Shown here one piece after another: positions 1-6,680 of a stretch of DNA of 31,133 bases. The position numbers were made by a program, and so were the translations under genes. The stretch lies in the NCBI GenBank assembly GCA_934394615.1, contig CAKRRJ010000020.1, positions 1 to 31,133 of the forward strand, given 5' to 3'. The DNA is from an uncultured Lachnospiraceae bacterium. GTDB lineage: Bacteria > Bacillota > Clostridia > Lachnospirales > Lachnospiraceae. Below the pieces are notes generated by a model. It saw nothing but the letters and a program-made list of their open reading frames with translations, made no database searches and was not told the DNA's origin. Position 1 is the stretch's first letter. Each line of letters begins with the position of its first letter.

Positions 1-246
1 GATTTTCTGACATACAAAATGCAGCGTACAGGTAAGAAGTTGGTTCGTATTGATCGCTGGTATCCCAGTTCCAAAACTTGCAGCTGCTATGGAAAGGTAA
101 AAGAAGATTTGCAGCTGAGCGATCGCATTTATGAGTGTGTATGCGGAAATCGAATGGACCGGGACGAAAACGCAGCGATTAATATATGCAGAGAGGGTAT
201 TCGAATATCTGGAATGATGCTAGATATGGAAAAGAAAATTTCCTGA
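1..246 (+). CDS. tnpB: RNA-guided endonuclease TnpB (IS605 OrfB), C-terminal part, cut by window edge
   Basis: The reading frame is open from base 1, so the gene starts outside the window. About 81 residues remain, covering the C-terminal zinc ribbon and the third RuvC motif. The motif DRDENAA (third RuvC Asp) and the preceding IDRWYPSSKTCS are typical of TnpB. The first zinc knuckle reads C-S-C-Y where the family has CxxC: the second ligand is Tyr (TAT, one transition from TGT Cys). The second knuckle is C-V-C-G, a CxC variant common in Firmicute TnpBs. TnpB is a DNA nuclease guided by an RNA made from the element's right end. With a lost zinc ligand this copy may be weakened or dead, which the partial view cannot settle. 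Confidence 0.85.
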   Translation, partial: DFLTYKMQRTGKKLVRIDRWYPSSKTCSCYGKVKEDLQLSDRIYECVCGNRMDRDENAAINICREGIRISGMMLDMEKKIS

Positions 247-390
247 TCTTTGCGGCAGAAATTCCAACAATATTATTCTAATAAAACCGTGGGACACACG
301 GGGATAGCTCGCTTATGCTTTTGCCCTGATCGGGCAATCGAACGAGAAGCCCCCACTTCAAGCGTTAGCTAAGTGGGGGGAGCATGTCAC
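247..390 (+). ncRNA. putative omega-RNA (reRNA) scaffold and right end of the IS605 element
   Basis: Directly downstream of tnpB lies a run of nested hairpins. TTGCCC at 321-326 pairs with GGGCAA at 332-337; CTCG at 308-311 pairs with CGAG at 343-346; CCCCCACTT at 350-358 pairs with AAGTGGGGG at 371-379, with an inner AGC/GCT. This matches the family rule that the TnpB guide scaffold is transcribed from the tnpB 3' end and the right end, with the guide starting beyond the element boundary (about 391). The hairpins are seen directly; the RNA function and its ends are inferred. Confidence 0.55.
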
Positions 391-739
391 CTTTATGCCT
401 ACGCAGCAGCCGGGCGGATGATCTGGAGCCAGTTTAGCCATGCGTCTAACCGTCTTCCCGGATTTTTAGCAGTAATCATACAAAAAACAAGCATGCAGCG
501 AAAATAACCAACAAGCAGCAATCCGGATTCATCAAAAAGCCATCATGAAACATCAAGCAGTTTTGATTACTGTGCAGGAATTGAACCTGCGACAATTAGG
601 ATTCCCTACCGCTCTATCCGCTGAGCTAACATCAATTTCCATTAGACCGCGAAGTCTAACAGCCACTCCAGCCTTCACTGGAAATCCCCTTTGCGGGGAG
701 GCTAAAGTTTGAGATTTTCGCTGCACAGGCAAAGTTCTT
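391..739. other. gene-free stretch between the IS605 end and the coiled-coil gene
   Basis: No open frame here looks coding. It holds the tRNA remnant (567-635), a 9-base inverted pair CAGTAATCA (470-478) / TGATTACTG (564-572) that repeats the remnant's acceptor end, and a small hairpin CCCC-TTTGC-GGGG (686-698) beyond the stop of the next gene. That hairpin has no clear T-run, so it is not called a terminator. Confidence 0.5.
567..635 (-). pseudogene. tRNA remnant with collapsed anticodon arm (possibly tRNA-Arg, CCU)
   Basis: On the minus strand the D-arm GCTC-AGCGGATA-GAGC and the T-arm GCAGG-TTCAATT-CCTGC are perfect. The acceptor strands TTGATGT and ACAGTAA pair at six of seven positions (one of them a wobble). 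Only 20 bases lie between the D and T stems where 23 are expected, and no 5-bp anticodon stem with a 7-base loop can be drawn; an ATCCTAA loop-like segment would read CCU. The piece is therefore best called a decayed tRNA or a tRNA-derived fragment. No CCA is encoded at the 3' end. Confidence 0.6.
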
Positions 740-1441
740 TTAGAATGTTACCTGAATCTTCGTGGTGGCATTGGAGATCTTGATCGCGGTATCCAGCTCT
801 GTGTACAGATCTTCCCGCTCCGCTTTCATTTTTGCCAGTCTGCCCGAGAGATCCATCGGATCCACCAGTTTGTAGCTGTTTGCTTTCAGATACTCATCTA
901 CCACAGCCAGAGATGCCGCATCCTTTTTGGTTTTATCGCCGCCCAGAATGTTGTTGCGCATCACCTCGGCAGATGTCTCCAGGGAGTTCTGCGCCCGCTT
1001 CAGCTTGTTCAGAACATCCAGCATCTGGTTCTGCATAACCTCGATCATCTCCGACTCAAAATCACATTTTTCCCGAAGCTTCTTATCGGAAAGGATCTCC
1101 ACCCGGCTGAAATCTTTGCAGGAAGACAGCCTCAGCCGCTGTTTCAGGGCAATGGCTGCTGCCACCGTGTACTCTCCGTACTTTGTCTTTACGATCGTAG
1201 TCGCATTGCTCGCAATGATCGCTGCGTCGATCTCATCGTAATTGCAGATCAGGTCCTCGATGCTCTGGACATCGCTCTTTGCCTTCTCACAGAATACCTT
1301 CTCTTCTAACAGCATCTCTGCGGTGCGCTCCTCGCACTGCTTTTTATAATCGACAACCCGCATCTCCCGGATTTTCTGAAAGATCCGGTCACGCAACAGA
1401 TCGCGCTCGTTCAATGCGTTGATAATCAGCATTTCTCTCAT
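740..1441 (-). CDS. coiled-coil protein with duplicated SNATT motif, weakly DIP1984-like
   Basis: A 233-residue soluble protein without signal peptide or membrane segment, rich in Lys and Glu and largely helical. A motif (D/E)(I/L)D-x-AI-xx-SNATT occurs twice, at residues 69-82 and 214-227, suggesting two related halves. The phrase SNATT...GEYTVAAAIALKQRL resembles the N-A/T-T...G-x-T-L-x-x-A-L-x-x-R-D pattern of DIP1984 (septicolysin-like) proteins, but the match is weak and the role unknown. The start ATG follows GGGGA by eight bases; a second ATG three codons in is possible. Its promoter at 1492-1538 belongs to the four-member shared promoter set, so it may act with the island genes further right. 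Confidence 0.75.
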   Translation of the reverse strand: MREMLIINALNERDLLRDRIFQKIREMRVVDYKKQCEERTAEMLLEEKVFCEKAKSDVQSIEDLICNYDEIDAAIIASNATTIVKTKYGEYTVAAAIALKQRLRLSSCKDFSRVEILSDKKLREKCDFESEMIEVMQNQMLDVLNKLKRAQNSLETSAEVMRNNILGGDKTKKDAASLAVVDEYLKANSYKLVDPMDLSGRLAKMKAEREDLYTELDTAIKISNATTKIQVTF

Positions 1442-1491
1442 TCTGTTCTTCCCCTTTCTGCGAATGGCTTTCTTTTTTGTTTTCTGAGTTC

Positions 1492-1538
1492 ATCATACCA
1501 TACTGCATTTTTAATAAAATTCCAATATCCGCATTTTT
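1492..1538 (-). promoter_or_regulatory. shared-box promoter upstream of the coiled-coil gene
   Basis: Minus strand: GAAAAATGCGGATATTGGAA, a 22-base spacer, then TATGAT at 1492-1497 preceded by TGG (extended -10). TTGGAA lies at 1520-1525. The same architecture and exact spacing recur before mcrB, the LPD1-like gene and the YopX gene. This copy of the box is the least palindromic. No standard -35 is present at 17 bases. Confidence 0.55.
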
Positions 1539-1567
1539 CGTTAAAAGGGGAATTTTTTTATGATTTT

Positions 1568-2521
1568 TTACAGAACAAGTTCCTGCGCGATCTTTTTTAA
1601 CGTCTCCGCCGACTGGATCAGACGTGTCGTCTCGTCCTCGTTCAGCGAGATCGGCACATGCGTCTCCACGCCGTCGAGGCCCAGCACGGCAGGCATGCTC
1701 AGTGTAATGTCGCAGATGCCGTACTCCCCGTGCATCAGGGAAGATACCGGCAGAATGGAGCGCTCGTTGCGGATGATGCAGGCGCAGATCCTGCGCACGG
1801 ACATGGCAATGCCATAATAAGTCGCCTGTTTTTTTGCGATGATGTCATAGGCGCTGTTCTTCACCGATTCCGTGATCTCATCCAGTTTTGCTTTCGGATT
1901 GTCGAAGCCGCGCATCTCGCAGAAGGTGTCCAGCGGAATGCCGGAAATATTCGTGCTGCTCAGCACGGCAATCTCGCTGTCTCCGTGTTCTCCCACAATG
2001 TAGGAATGAACACTGCGGCTGTCTACCCGCAGATATTCTCCCAGCGCATACTTCATTCGCGCCGTATCGAGCACGGTCCCAGAACCAATGACACGGTTTT
2101 CCGGCAGTCCGCTTAAGCGCAGCGCCGCATACGTCAGAATGTCCACAGGGTTCGATACGATCAGCAGTATCCCCTGAAAATTCCGGCTGGCAATCTCCGG
2201 AATGATGCTCTTGTAAATCTCCACATTGCGGTGGACCAGATCAAGCCTTGTTTCATCCGGCTTCTGGTTTGCGCCCGCCGTCACAATGATGATGGCGGCA
2301 TCCGCCGCATCGTCGTAATCACCCGCGTAGATTTTCATGGGAGCCGCGAACGGAACGCCATGGGAGATATCCTTCGCCTCCCCGTCTGCCTTGTCCGTAT
2401 TCACATCGAGGAGCACCAGCTCCGAAAACAGCTTGCTCTGCATCAGGGTAAACGCTGTCGCAGAACCAACAAAGCCGCAGCCAATGACTGCGGCTTTTCT
2501 GGGTTTTATCACATTGCTCAT
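1568..2521 (-). CDS. ldh: L-lactate dehydrogenase
   Basis: A 317-residue NAD-dependent dehydrogenase that reduces pyruvate to L-lactate in fermentation. The nucleotide fold shows GCGFVGS (residues 14-20) and the ribose-binding Asp39. The substrate loop reads ANQKPDETR: Gln86 marks a lactate rather than malate dehydrogenase, and Arg92 is the mobile-loop Arg. VSNPVDI, GTVLDTAR and the catalytic GEHGDSE follow in family order. Length is standard. ATG is preceded by GGAAGGAGA with seven bases between. It has a 210-base upstream region with a TGG-TATACA extended -10 candidate but no convincing -35. No allosteric or pseudogene signs were seen. Confidence 0.95.
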   Translation of the reverse strand: MSNVIKPRKAAVIGCGFVGSATAFTLMQSKLFSELVLLDVNTDKADGEAKDISHGVPFAAPMKIYAGDYDDAADAAIIIVTAGANQKPDETRLDLVHRNVEIYKSIIPEIASRNFQGILLIVSNPVDILTYAALRLSGLPENRVIGSGTVLDTARMKYALGEYLRVDSRSVHSYIVGEHGDSEIAVLSSTNISGIPLDTFCEMRGFDNPKAKLDEITESVKNSAYDIIAKKQATYYGIAMSVRRICACIIRNERSILPVSSLMHGEYGICDITLSMPAVLGLDGVETHVPISLNEDETTRLIQSAETLKKIAQELVL

Positions 2522-2692
2522 AAGACTTCTCCTTCCCGGACCTGCAGATGCGTGACTGACACATCCGCCAAATCCATGGCTGTTGTTTTTCCGCCGCTGT
2601 TCCCATATTATGCAGGCAGCAGCGCTCTTTCTTCTCTAGTCTTTGTGAGAAATGCGATCTGTATACCAGATGTATAAAATTTTTATGAAACA

Positions 2693-2706
2693 GAATGTGC
2701 CAGGGC
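2693..2706 (-). repeat. single copy of the TGTGCC-NN-GGCACA palindrome
   Basis: The palindrome TGTGCCAGGGCACA, preceded by AGAA, lies between the MATE stop and the ldh promoter region. The same AGAATGTGCC...GGCACA module occurs at 27937-27954 upstream of rlmD, there as a tandem unit. Confidence 0.5.
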
Positions 2707-2731
2707 ACAGCTGCTTCGTCAGTCATCTGCC

Positions 2732-4099
2732 CTAGCGTCCATGCACCAGTTTTTCCGCGTCTTTCATCCAGTCCACACGGAAGAAATACACGGCCATGCC
2801 CACTGCGCAGACAGCCCAGGTAAGCGGCCATCCGGCCATCACGACCATCAGGCTGTGGGTTGCCGGAACGGTAACCGCCAGGTAAATCTGGCGCAGCACA
2901 ACAAAGCAGCCGACCATAAAAAACATCGGCACGCTGGATTTTCCCGCGCCGCGCAGCGACCCGCTCAAAATCTGTACCACCGGCAGTGTCAGGTAGCCGT
3001 AGGAAAACAGTTTCAGCATGGCGGCACCGTTCGCTACCACGGCCTCATCGTCCGTAAAGAGCTGCACCAGCGCCTGTCCCTCCCGGTTCATGAGCACGCT
3101 GCCAAGCAGGATAAACACCGAACATAAGATCCACGCAGTTAAAATGCCCCGCTTTACCCGCTCTTTCTTTCCCGCACCGATATTCTGGCCCACAAACGTC
3201 GTGATCGTCATATTGAAGCTCTGCAGGATGAGCTGCAAAAATCCATCGATCCGCACGGTCGTGGAATAACCGGCAATGGCAGCGGTTCCAAAGCTGTTGA
3301 TGTAAGATTGCACAATGACATTGGAAAATGCCGTGATGCTCTGCTGCAGTGCCGCCGGAAGTCCCACCAGCACGATCTGTCCGGTCATCTCCCGGTGAAA
3401 GCGAATCTTTTTTAACTCGACCCGGTAGTCCTCGTTTGTGCGCATAAGCTGGCGCATAACCAGAAACGCGCTGACCGCCTGGGCAATCATGGTTCCAAGC
3501 GCCACACCTGCCACACCAAGGCGCGCCACACAGACTAACAGCACATCCAGGATCACGTTTAAGACACTGGCGATTGCCAGATAAATGAGCGGATCCCTGG
3601 AATTTCCGATTGCACGCAGAATGCCGGATCCCATATTATAAAAAAGAAGGAACGTGATGCCCGCAAAGTAAATCGTCAAATACAACGTAGAATGCGGCAG
3701 CACTTCCTGCGGCACGCCGATGGCCTTTAAGAGCGGCCTTGTAACGGCTATGCCAACGATTGTAAACAGTACGCTTAAAAATAAGGTAAGAGCCAGCGCA
3801 CTGTGAATGGCCTGGCTCATCTCCTCTTTTTTTCCGGCACCAAAATACTGGGCGATCACGACGCCGGCACCCACCGACAGTCCCATAAAAAATCCGACCA
3901 GCATCTGAATCACGGAACCCGACGCGCCGACCGCCGCCAGCGCGTTGGTGTCAACAAAGTTTCCCACGACATAGGAATCTGCCGTGTTATAAAGCTGCTG
4001 AAACAGATTGCCAATCAGCAGCGGTATCGCAAATACAAGGAGCGACTGAAAAATGCCGCCCTCGATCAGATCTGCCTGTTTCCCCCGCACGTTTCGCAC
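2732..4099 (-). CDS. MATE family multidrug/cation antiporter
   Basis: A 455-residue inner-membrane protein with about twelve hydrophobic segments in two related halves. The N-terminal run (QADL-x-EG...LLIGNLFQQLYNTADSYVVGNFV) is the signature opening of Firmicute MATE exporters. These proteins expel drugs or metabolites in exchange for Na+ or H+; the substrate here is unknown. The start is a GTG. A second GTG three codons later (4090) has a better-spaced AAGGGG and may be the true start. It sits 52 bases behind the C_GCAxxG_C_C gene and is probably co-transcribed with it. Confidence 0.9.
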   Translation of the reverse strand: MRNVRGKQADLIEGGIFQSLLVFAIPLLIGNLFQQLYNTADSYVVGNFVDTNALAAVGASGSVIQMLVGFFMGLSVGAGVVIAQYFGAGKKEEMSQAIHSALALTLFLSVLFTIVGIAVTRPLLKAIGVPQEVLPHSTLYLTIYFAGITFLLFYNMGSGILRAIGNSRDPLIYLAIASVLNVILDVLLVCVARLGVAGVALGTMIAQAVSAFLVMRQLMRTNEDYRVELKKIRFHREMTGQIVLVGLPAALQQSITAFSNVIVQSYINSFGTAAIAGYSTTVRIDGFLQLILQSFNMTITTFVGQNIGAGKKERVKRGILTAWILCSVFILLGSVLMNREGQALVQLFTDDEAVVANGAAMLKLFSYGYLTLPVVQILSGSLRGAGKSSVPMFFMVGCFVVLRQIYLAVTVPATHSLMVVMAGWPLTWAVCAVGMAVYFFRVDWMKDAEKLVHGR

Positions 4100-4151
4100 C
4101 CCTTATCCAATTCCTGGGGCAATTTTTCGACAGCCCCGGTTCTCCGTCTTC

Positions 4152-4568
4152 TTATTTCTGATGTTCTTTTAAATATTCCTCGGTGAGTGCTACTGCATCC
4201 ATAATACACTGCGGGCAGCTGCAGAGTACCTTGCCGGTCTCCACGCCTTTCAGCTCACGGCACAGATAAGAGCCGTTCTTCTCCTGGAACTTCTTCACAT
4301 ATTCCTTAACCTGCTTGTAGGTGCTTCCTTTCGTCGGAGCGCCTTTTTCCAGATTACCGACGCTGTTTGCAAGTCCGATCACCATCATCATGCCAGACAG
4401 AGCGCCGCACATCTCCATCATGCCCATGCCAAGGCCGAAGCCCTCCGCGATCTTAAACATCTCCGTCTCATCGACTCCAAACTCCTTACAGAAGGTGCAT
4501 GCCACCGCCTGCGCGCAGTTGTAGCCCTTGTCGTGTAATGAAATCGCGTATTCTGCTTTTGTACTCAT
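4152..4568 (-). CDS. C_GCAxxG_C_C family putative redox protein
   Basis: A 138-residue protein of the C_GCAxxG_C_C family. The ordered cysteines are visible: NCAQ near the start, CGALSG in the glycine-rich middle, then CREL and a terminal CSCPQC cluster. The family is thought to be redox-active or metal-binding; its exact reaction is unknown. The chosen ATG (MSTKAEYA) follows GGAGG by about nine bases; a longer open frame upstream has no ribosome site. It is first in a likely operon with the MATE exporter, from the promoter at 4646-4674. Confidence 0.88.
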   Translation of the reverse strand: MSTKAEYAISLHDKGYNCAQAVACTFCKEFGVDETEMFKIAEGFGLGMGMMEMCGALSGMMMVIGLANSVGNLEKGAPTKGSTYKQVKEYVKKFQEKNGSYLCRELKGVETGKVLCSCPQCIMDAVALTEEYLKEHQK

Positions 4569-4645
4569 GTTGTTTTTCCTCCATATGAATATCTGATATT
4601 TTCGGCGCGGCAGACGTCTGGCCTGCAGCACTCAGCTCTGATTTA

Positions 4646-4674
4646 AGTATACTCCGAATTACTCTCTCTGTCCA
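4646..4674 (-). promoter_or_regulatory. SigA-type promoter for the C_GCAxxG-MATE unit
   Basis: Minus strand TGGACA (4669-4674), 17 bases, TATACT (4646-4651). It lies about 80 bases before the C_GCAxxG start codon. Confidence 0.65.
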
Positions 4675-4704
4675 CCTGGCAAAGATGCGCGAATGGTATA
4701 CTGT

Positions 4705-4755
4705 GTTACTGTTCACGCGTTGCGCAAACAGCAATGGATTTTGGTGTATAGTAAC
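4705..4755. repeat. repeat A, short copy (51 bp) with inverted ends
   Basis: Begins GTTACTGTTCACGCG and ends TGTATAGTAAC, so the two ends form an imperfect inverted repeat. The first 40 bases match the full copy at 11463-11595 almost exactly; the middle and right half are missing. It ends four bases before the stop codon of the GNAT gene. Confidence 0.75.
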
Positions 4756-4759
4756 GCTA

Positions 4760-5365
4760 CTACAGCTTTGCAAGCAGTTCCTGTATGGTTTCCTCCGGAA
4801 GCTCCGGGAACCACACCGGCGCACTCATCTCGTCCTTATGTTCCCCGATCATCTTTTCCATCCAGACCATGTTGTACCAACGCCCAAACTTGTAGCCGCA
4901 CTTGTAAAACTCTCCGACAAGACGATAGCCGATGTGGGCATGGTAATTCTCGCTGTTGCGGGTCAGATGTTCATCTTCCACCTCCGGCACACCAATGCAG
5001 GCTTCCATGTTCAGGATTCCCATTGCCTTTAAAACAGCCTCCAGCACGCGGTTCAGCCTTCCGCCCACGCCGGAATGACGCAGATTTTCATCTACATAAA
5101 TGGAGGTCTCCACTGCCCAGTCGTAGGCTGCACGGGCATGGAACGGTCCAACATAAGCATAGCCAAGGATTTTCCCGTCCTGCTCTGCCACCAGATATGG
5201 ATACTTCTGTAAGGTATGGTGCATTCTTCCCCGAAATTCTTCCAAAGTTGGAACCTCATATTCAAAGGTAATGGCCGTTTTGATCACATACGGCGCATAA
5301 ATCGCTAAAATTGCTTCTGCATCGTTTTCCGATGCCACACGAATCCGGATATTGTTCTCCTCCAT
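4760..5365 (-). CDS. GNAT N-acetyltransferase, phosphinothricin acetyltransferase-like
   Basis: A 201-residue acetyltransferase. The order of motifs fits the Pat/Bar branch of GNAT: N-terminal IR-x-A-x-x-x-D-A-x-AI-x-x-IYAPYV, then YPYLVAEQDGKILGYAYV, the acetyl-CoA loop RHSGVGGRL (residues 96-104), and a C-terminal HxxIGYRLVGEF...WYNMVWMEK. Members acetylate amino groups of phosphinothricin, methionine sulfone or related compounds; the natural substrate here is not known. ATG follows AGAGAGG by six bases. A copy of repeat A begins right behind the stop codon. Confidence 0.9.
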   Translation of the reverse strand: MEENNIRIRVASENDAEAILAIYAPYVIKTAITFEYEVPTLEEFRGRMHHTLQKYPYLVAEQDGKILGYAYVGPFHARAAYDWAVETSIYVDENLRHSGVGGRLNRVLEAVLKAMGILNMEACIGVPEVEDEHLTRNSENYHAHIGYRLVGEFYKCGYKFGRWYNMVWMEKMIGEHKDEMSAPVWFPELPEETIQELLAKL

Positions 5366-5436
5366 AAATCTGCCTCTCTTTCTCTGTCAAACAAAATGCT
5401 CTGATCTTTCAGGAGGATTCTTATATGAAACAAAAA

Positions 5437-5497
5437 ATTCCTGCTGTATGTATCATGAGGAATCCTGAAATTGCACTCATTATACATCAGCAGGAAT
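5437..5497 (-). terminator. intrinsic terminator of the degraded ABC-exporter locus
   Basis: ATTCCTGCTG (5437-5446) pairs with CAGCAGGAAT (5488-5497), and pairing continues into ATGTAT with one bulge. On the minus strand the stem is followed by a T-run (AATTTTTTG). It lies behind the ABC remnant and 72 bases upstream of the GNAT start, so it could also work as an attenuator for that gene. Confidence 0.6.
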
Positions 5498-5510
5498 GAA
5501 AAGTCCATCC

Positions 5511-5585
5511 TGGCAAAATCTGCTGCCAGAACTGTATCAAATGGCATTTTTTGCAATGAAATTATTACCCGTGAATCGGTATAAT
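5511..5585. repeat. repeat A, diverged right-half copy
   Basis: The run GGCAAAATCTGCTGCC, then ACTGTATCA, a spacer and ACCCGTG...TAATG follow the right half of the full copy (11524-11596) base by base, with substitutions. The left half is missing. On the minus strand the element supplies the last codons and stop (TAA at 5565-5567) of the ABC remnant. Confidence 0.6.
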
Positions 5586-5975
5586 GCGCCCCAACTCTGC
5601 CATGGTACGGTGGGAAATGGAAATGACGGTCCGGTCTGCCGATACCTGCTAAAAAGGTTGCGAATGTCGCAACGCTCCAGCCCTGCCCCAGTACATTTTT
5701 GCCGCCAAAATAGAAAATGAACAGCACACCGGTCATGGAAAGGACACGGTAGAGCGGCTGCATCACCGCAATCGATGCCACATAGGCGCCATCCGCGATG
5801 CCGGAGAAGTCCCATTTAAGATCTGGACCAGGCAGCCGGTCATGCGGCCCTCAAACCACGGTCCCGCCAGAAGTCCCAGATTGTAGATCAGGCCGGAAAT
5901 TGTAATGACGCTCAGAACCTTCCACTCCCGCCAGAAGTAGCTGCATATGAATACTTTTTCCGATATGATTCCCAT
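5565..5975 (-). pseudogene. remnant of an ABC exporter gene (permease-ATPase fusion) with large deletions
   Basis: Three pieces of one exporter remain in order on the minus strand but in different frames. First, from about 5930 to 5820, EWKVLSVITISGLIYNLGLL, an early membrane segment ending in AGPWFEGRMTGCL. Second, from about 5800, a later transmembrane part containing VLFIFYFGGKNVLG. Third, in another frame, DRTVISISHRTMAELGR, the H-loop and C-terminal end of the ATPase domain. Walker A, the ABC signature and Walker B are all gone. No full product is possible. The final residues IPIHG and stop lie in the half copy of repeat A. Confidence 0.75.
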
Positions 5976-6027
5976 AAGTTATGTAAGGACGCATCTTCTG
6001 CAATAGCAGGGCGTTTTTTATCATAAT

Positions 6028-6072
6028 AAAATGCAGCTTCCAGTACCAAACATACTCTGGAAGCTGCATTTT
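6028..6072 (-). terminator. strong hairpin terminator after the isomerase gene
   Basis: AAAATGCAGCTTCCAG (6028-6043) and CTGGAAGCTGCATTTT (6057-6072) form a perfect 16-bp stem with a 13-base loop. T-runs on both sides make it potentially bidirectional. It ends the pepP-like/isomerase unit. Confidence 0.85.
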
Positions 6073-6089
6073 TCAACTCAATTTCTATC

Positions 6090-6665
6090 TTACTTCGGCC
6101 AGCACTTCGGCAATCTCGGATTCTCCACGCGCACCGGCTCCGGGTAACTCTCCCCGAACAGTTCCAGCTCCACATGATCCAGGATCTCCGGCTCTACCGG
6201 GCGGTTTACTTCTACGCCGGGAATCGGGAAATCGACCGGAACGGTCGGAACCTTTGCGATCCGCAGGATCTCTTCCATGCCGGAAATAACTTTTCCGAAC
6301 ACCGGATAAATGCCCTTGTGGTCCGGGCAGTCGCGCAGCGGAAAGAAAAACTCACAGCTTGCCAGTCCCGCGTCGCCGTAACCGCCCATGCAGACGCAGC
6401 CCGGATGGGAATCGAGCGGTGTCACGTCCGGGTTTAAGGCAAACTCGTTCGGGATCAGGTACTGCATTTCCTTATGGCCAAACGCCGTGTAGCTCATATC
6501 GACCCAGTTGCTCGGCACAATGCGCTCAATGGCATGATGGTCCAGATAGCCGCGGGATGCCGCATAGAGAAAGCTGTTCACGGTATTCGGCGCGGACTCC
6601 GGCAGCAGCTCGATCACGATGTCGGCTCCGTTTGCCATATGCAGGGTTGCGATTGGATGTTTCAT
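6090..6665 (-). CDS. cyclophilin-type peptidyl-prolyl cis-trans isomerase
   Basis: A 191-residue cytoplasmic protein with the cyclophilin fold pattern: SAPNTVNSFLYAASRGYLD, the Arg-containing IERIVPSNW strand, a glycine-rich CMGGYGDAGLASCEFFF segment and VFGKVISGMEEIL. It should speed prolyl bond isomerisation during folding. The classical QGGD stretch is not conserved (WVDMSY), so it is a divergent member. ATG at 6663-6665 is chosen because AAGGAGGG lies nine bases before it; a TTG two codons upstream is too close. The ribosome site abuts the stop of the M24 peptidase, so the two genes form an operon. Confidence 0.88.
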   Translation of the reverse strand: MKHPIATLHMANGADIVIELLPESAPNTVNSFLYAASRGYLDHHAIERIVPSNWVDMSYTAFGHKEMQYLIPNEFALNPDVTPLDSHPGCVCMGGYGDAGLASCEFFFPLRDCPDHKGIYPVFGKVISGMEEILRIAKVPTVPVDFPIPGVEVNRPVEPEILDHVELELFGESYPEPVRVENPRLPKCWPK

Positions 6666-6680
6666 GCTCAAAAGCCCTCC

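Larger units (their letters stand above)
1..390 (+). mobile_element. 3' part of an IS200/IS605-family element (tnpB end plus right end)
   Basis: The left edge of the window cuts into an IS605-type element. It holds the last third of a TnpB-like gene followed by a right end rich in hairpins, the usual layout of these elements. The likely boundary is the TCAC at 387-390, shortly after the last hairpin (350-379); this is inferred from IS608/ISDra2-like organisation and not proven. No tnpA lies inside the window. Sequence after 390 shows no transposon features. Confidence 0.75.

Noticed and set aside
686..698. CCCC-TTTGC-GGGG hairpin as terminator of the coiled-coil gene.
   Set aside because: Only four base pairs and no T-run on either strand.
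2319..2831. A 170-codon minus-strand frame spanning the ldh start and the MATE end.
   Set aside because: Out of frame with both real genes, no ribosome site, and a composition unlike a folded protein.
5425..5499. A 24-codon frame on the plus strand with a good AGGAGGA ribosome site (starts MKQKIPAV).
   Set aside because: It coincides almost exactly with the minus-strand terminator hairpin, so its sequence is explained by the stem. No family, and both neighbours are on the other strand.
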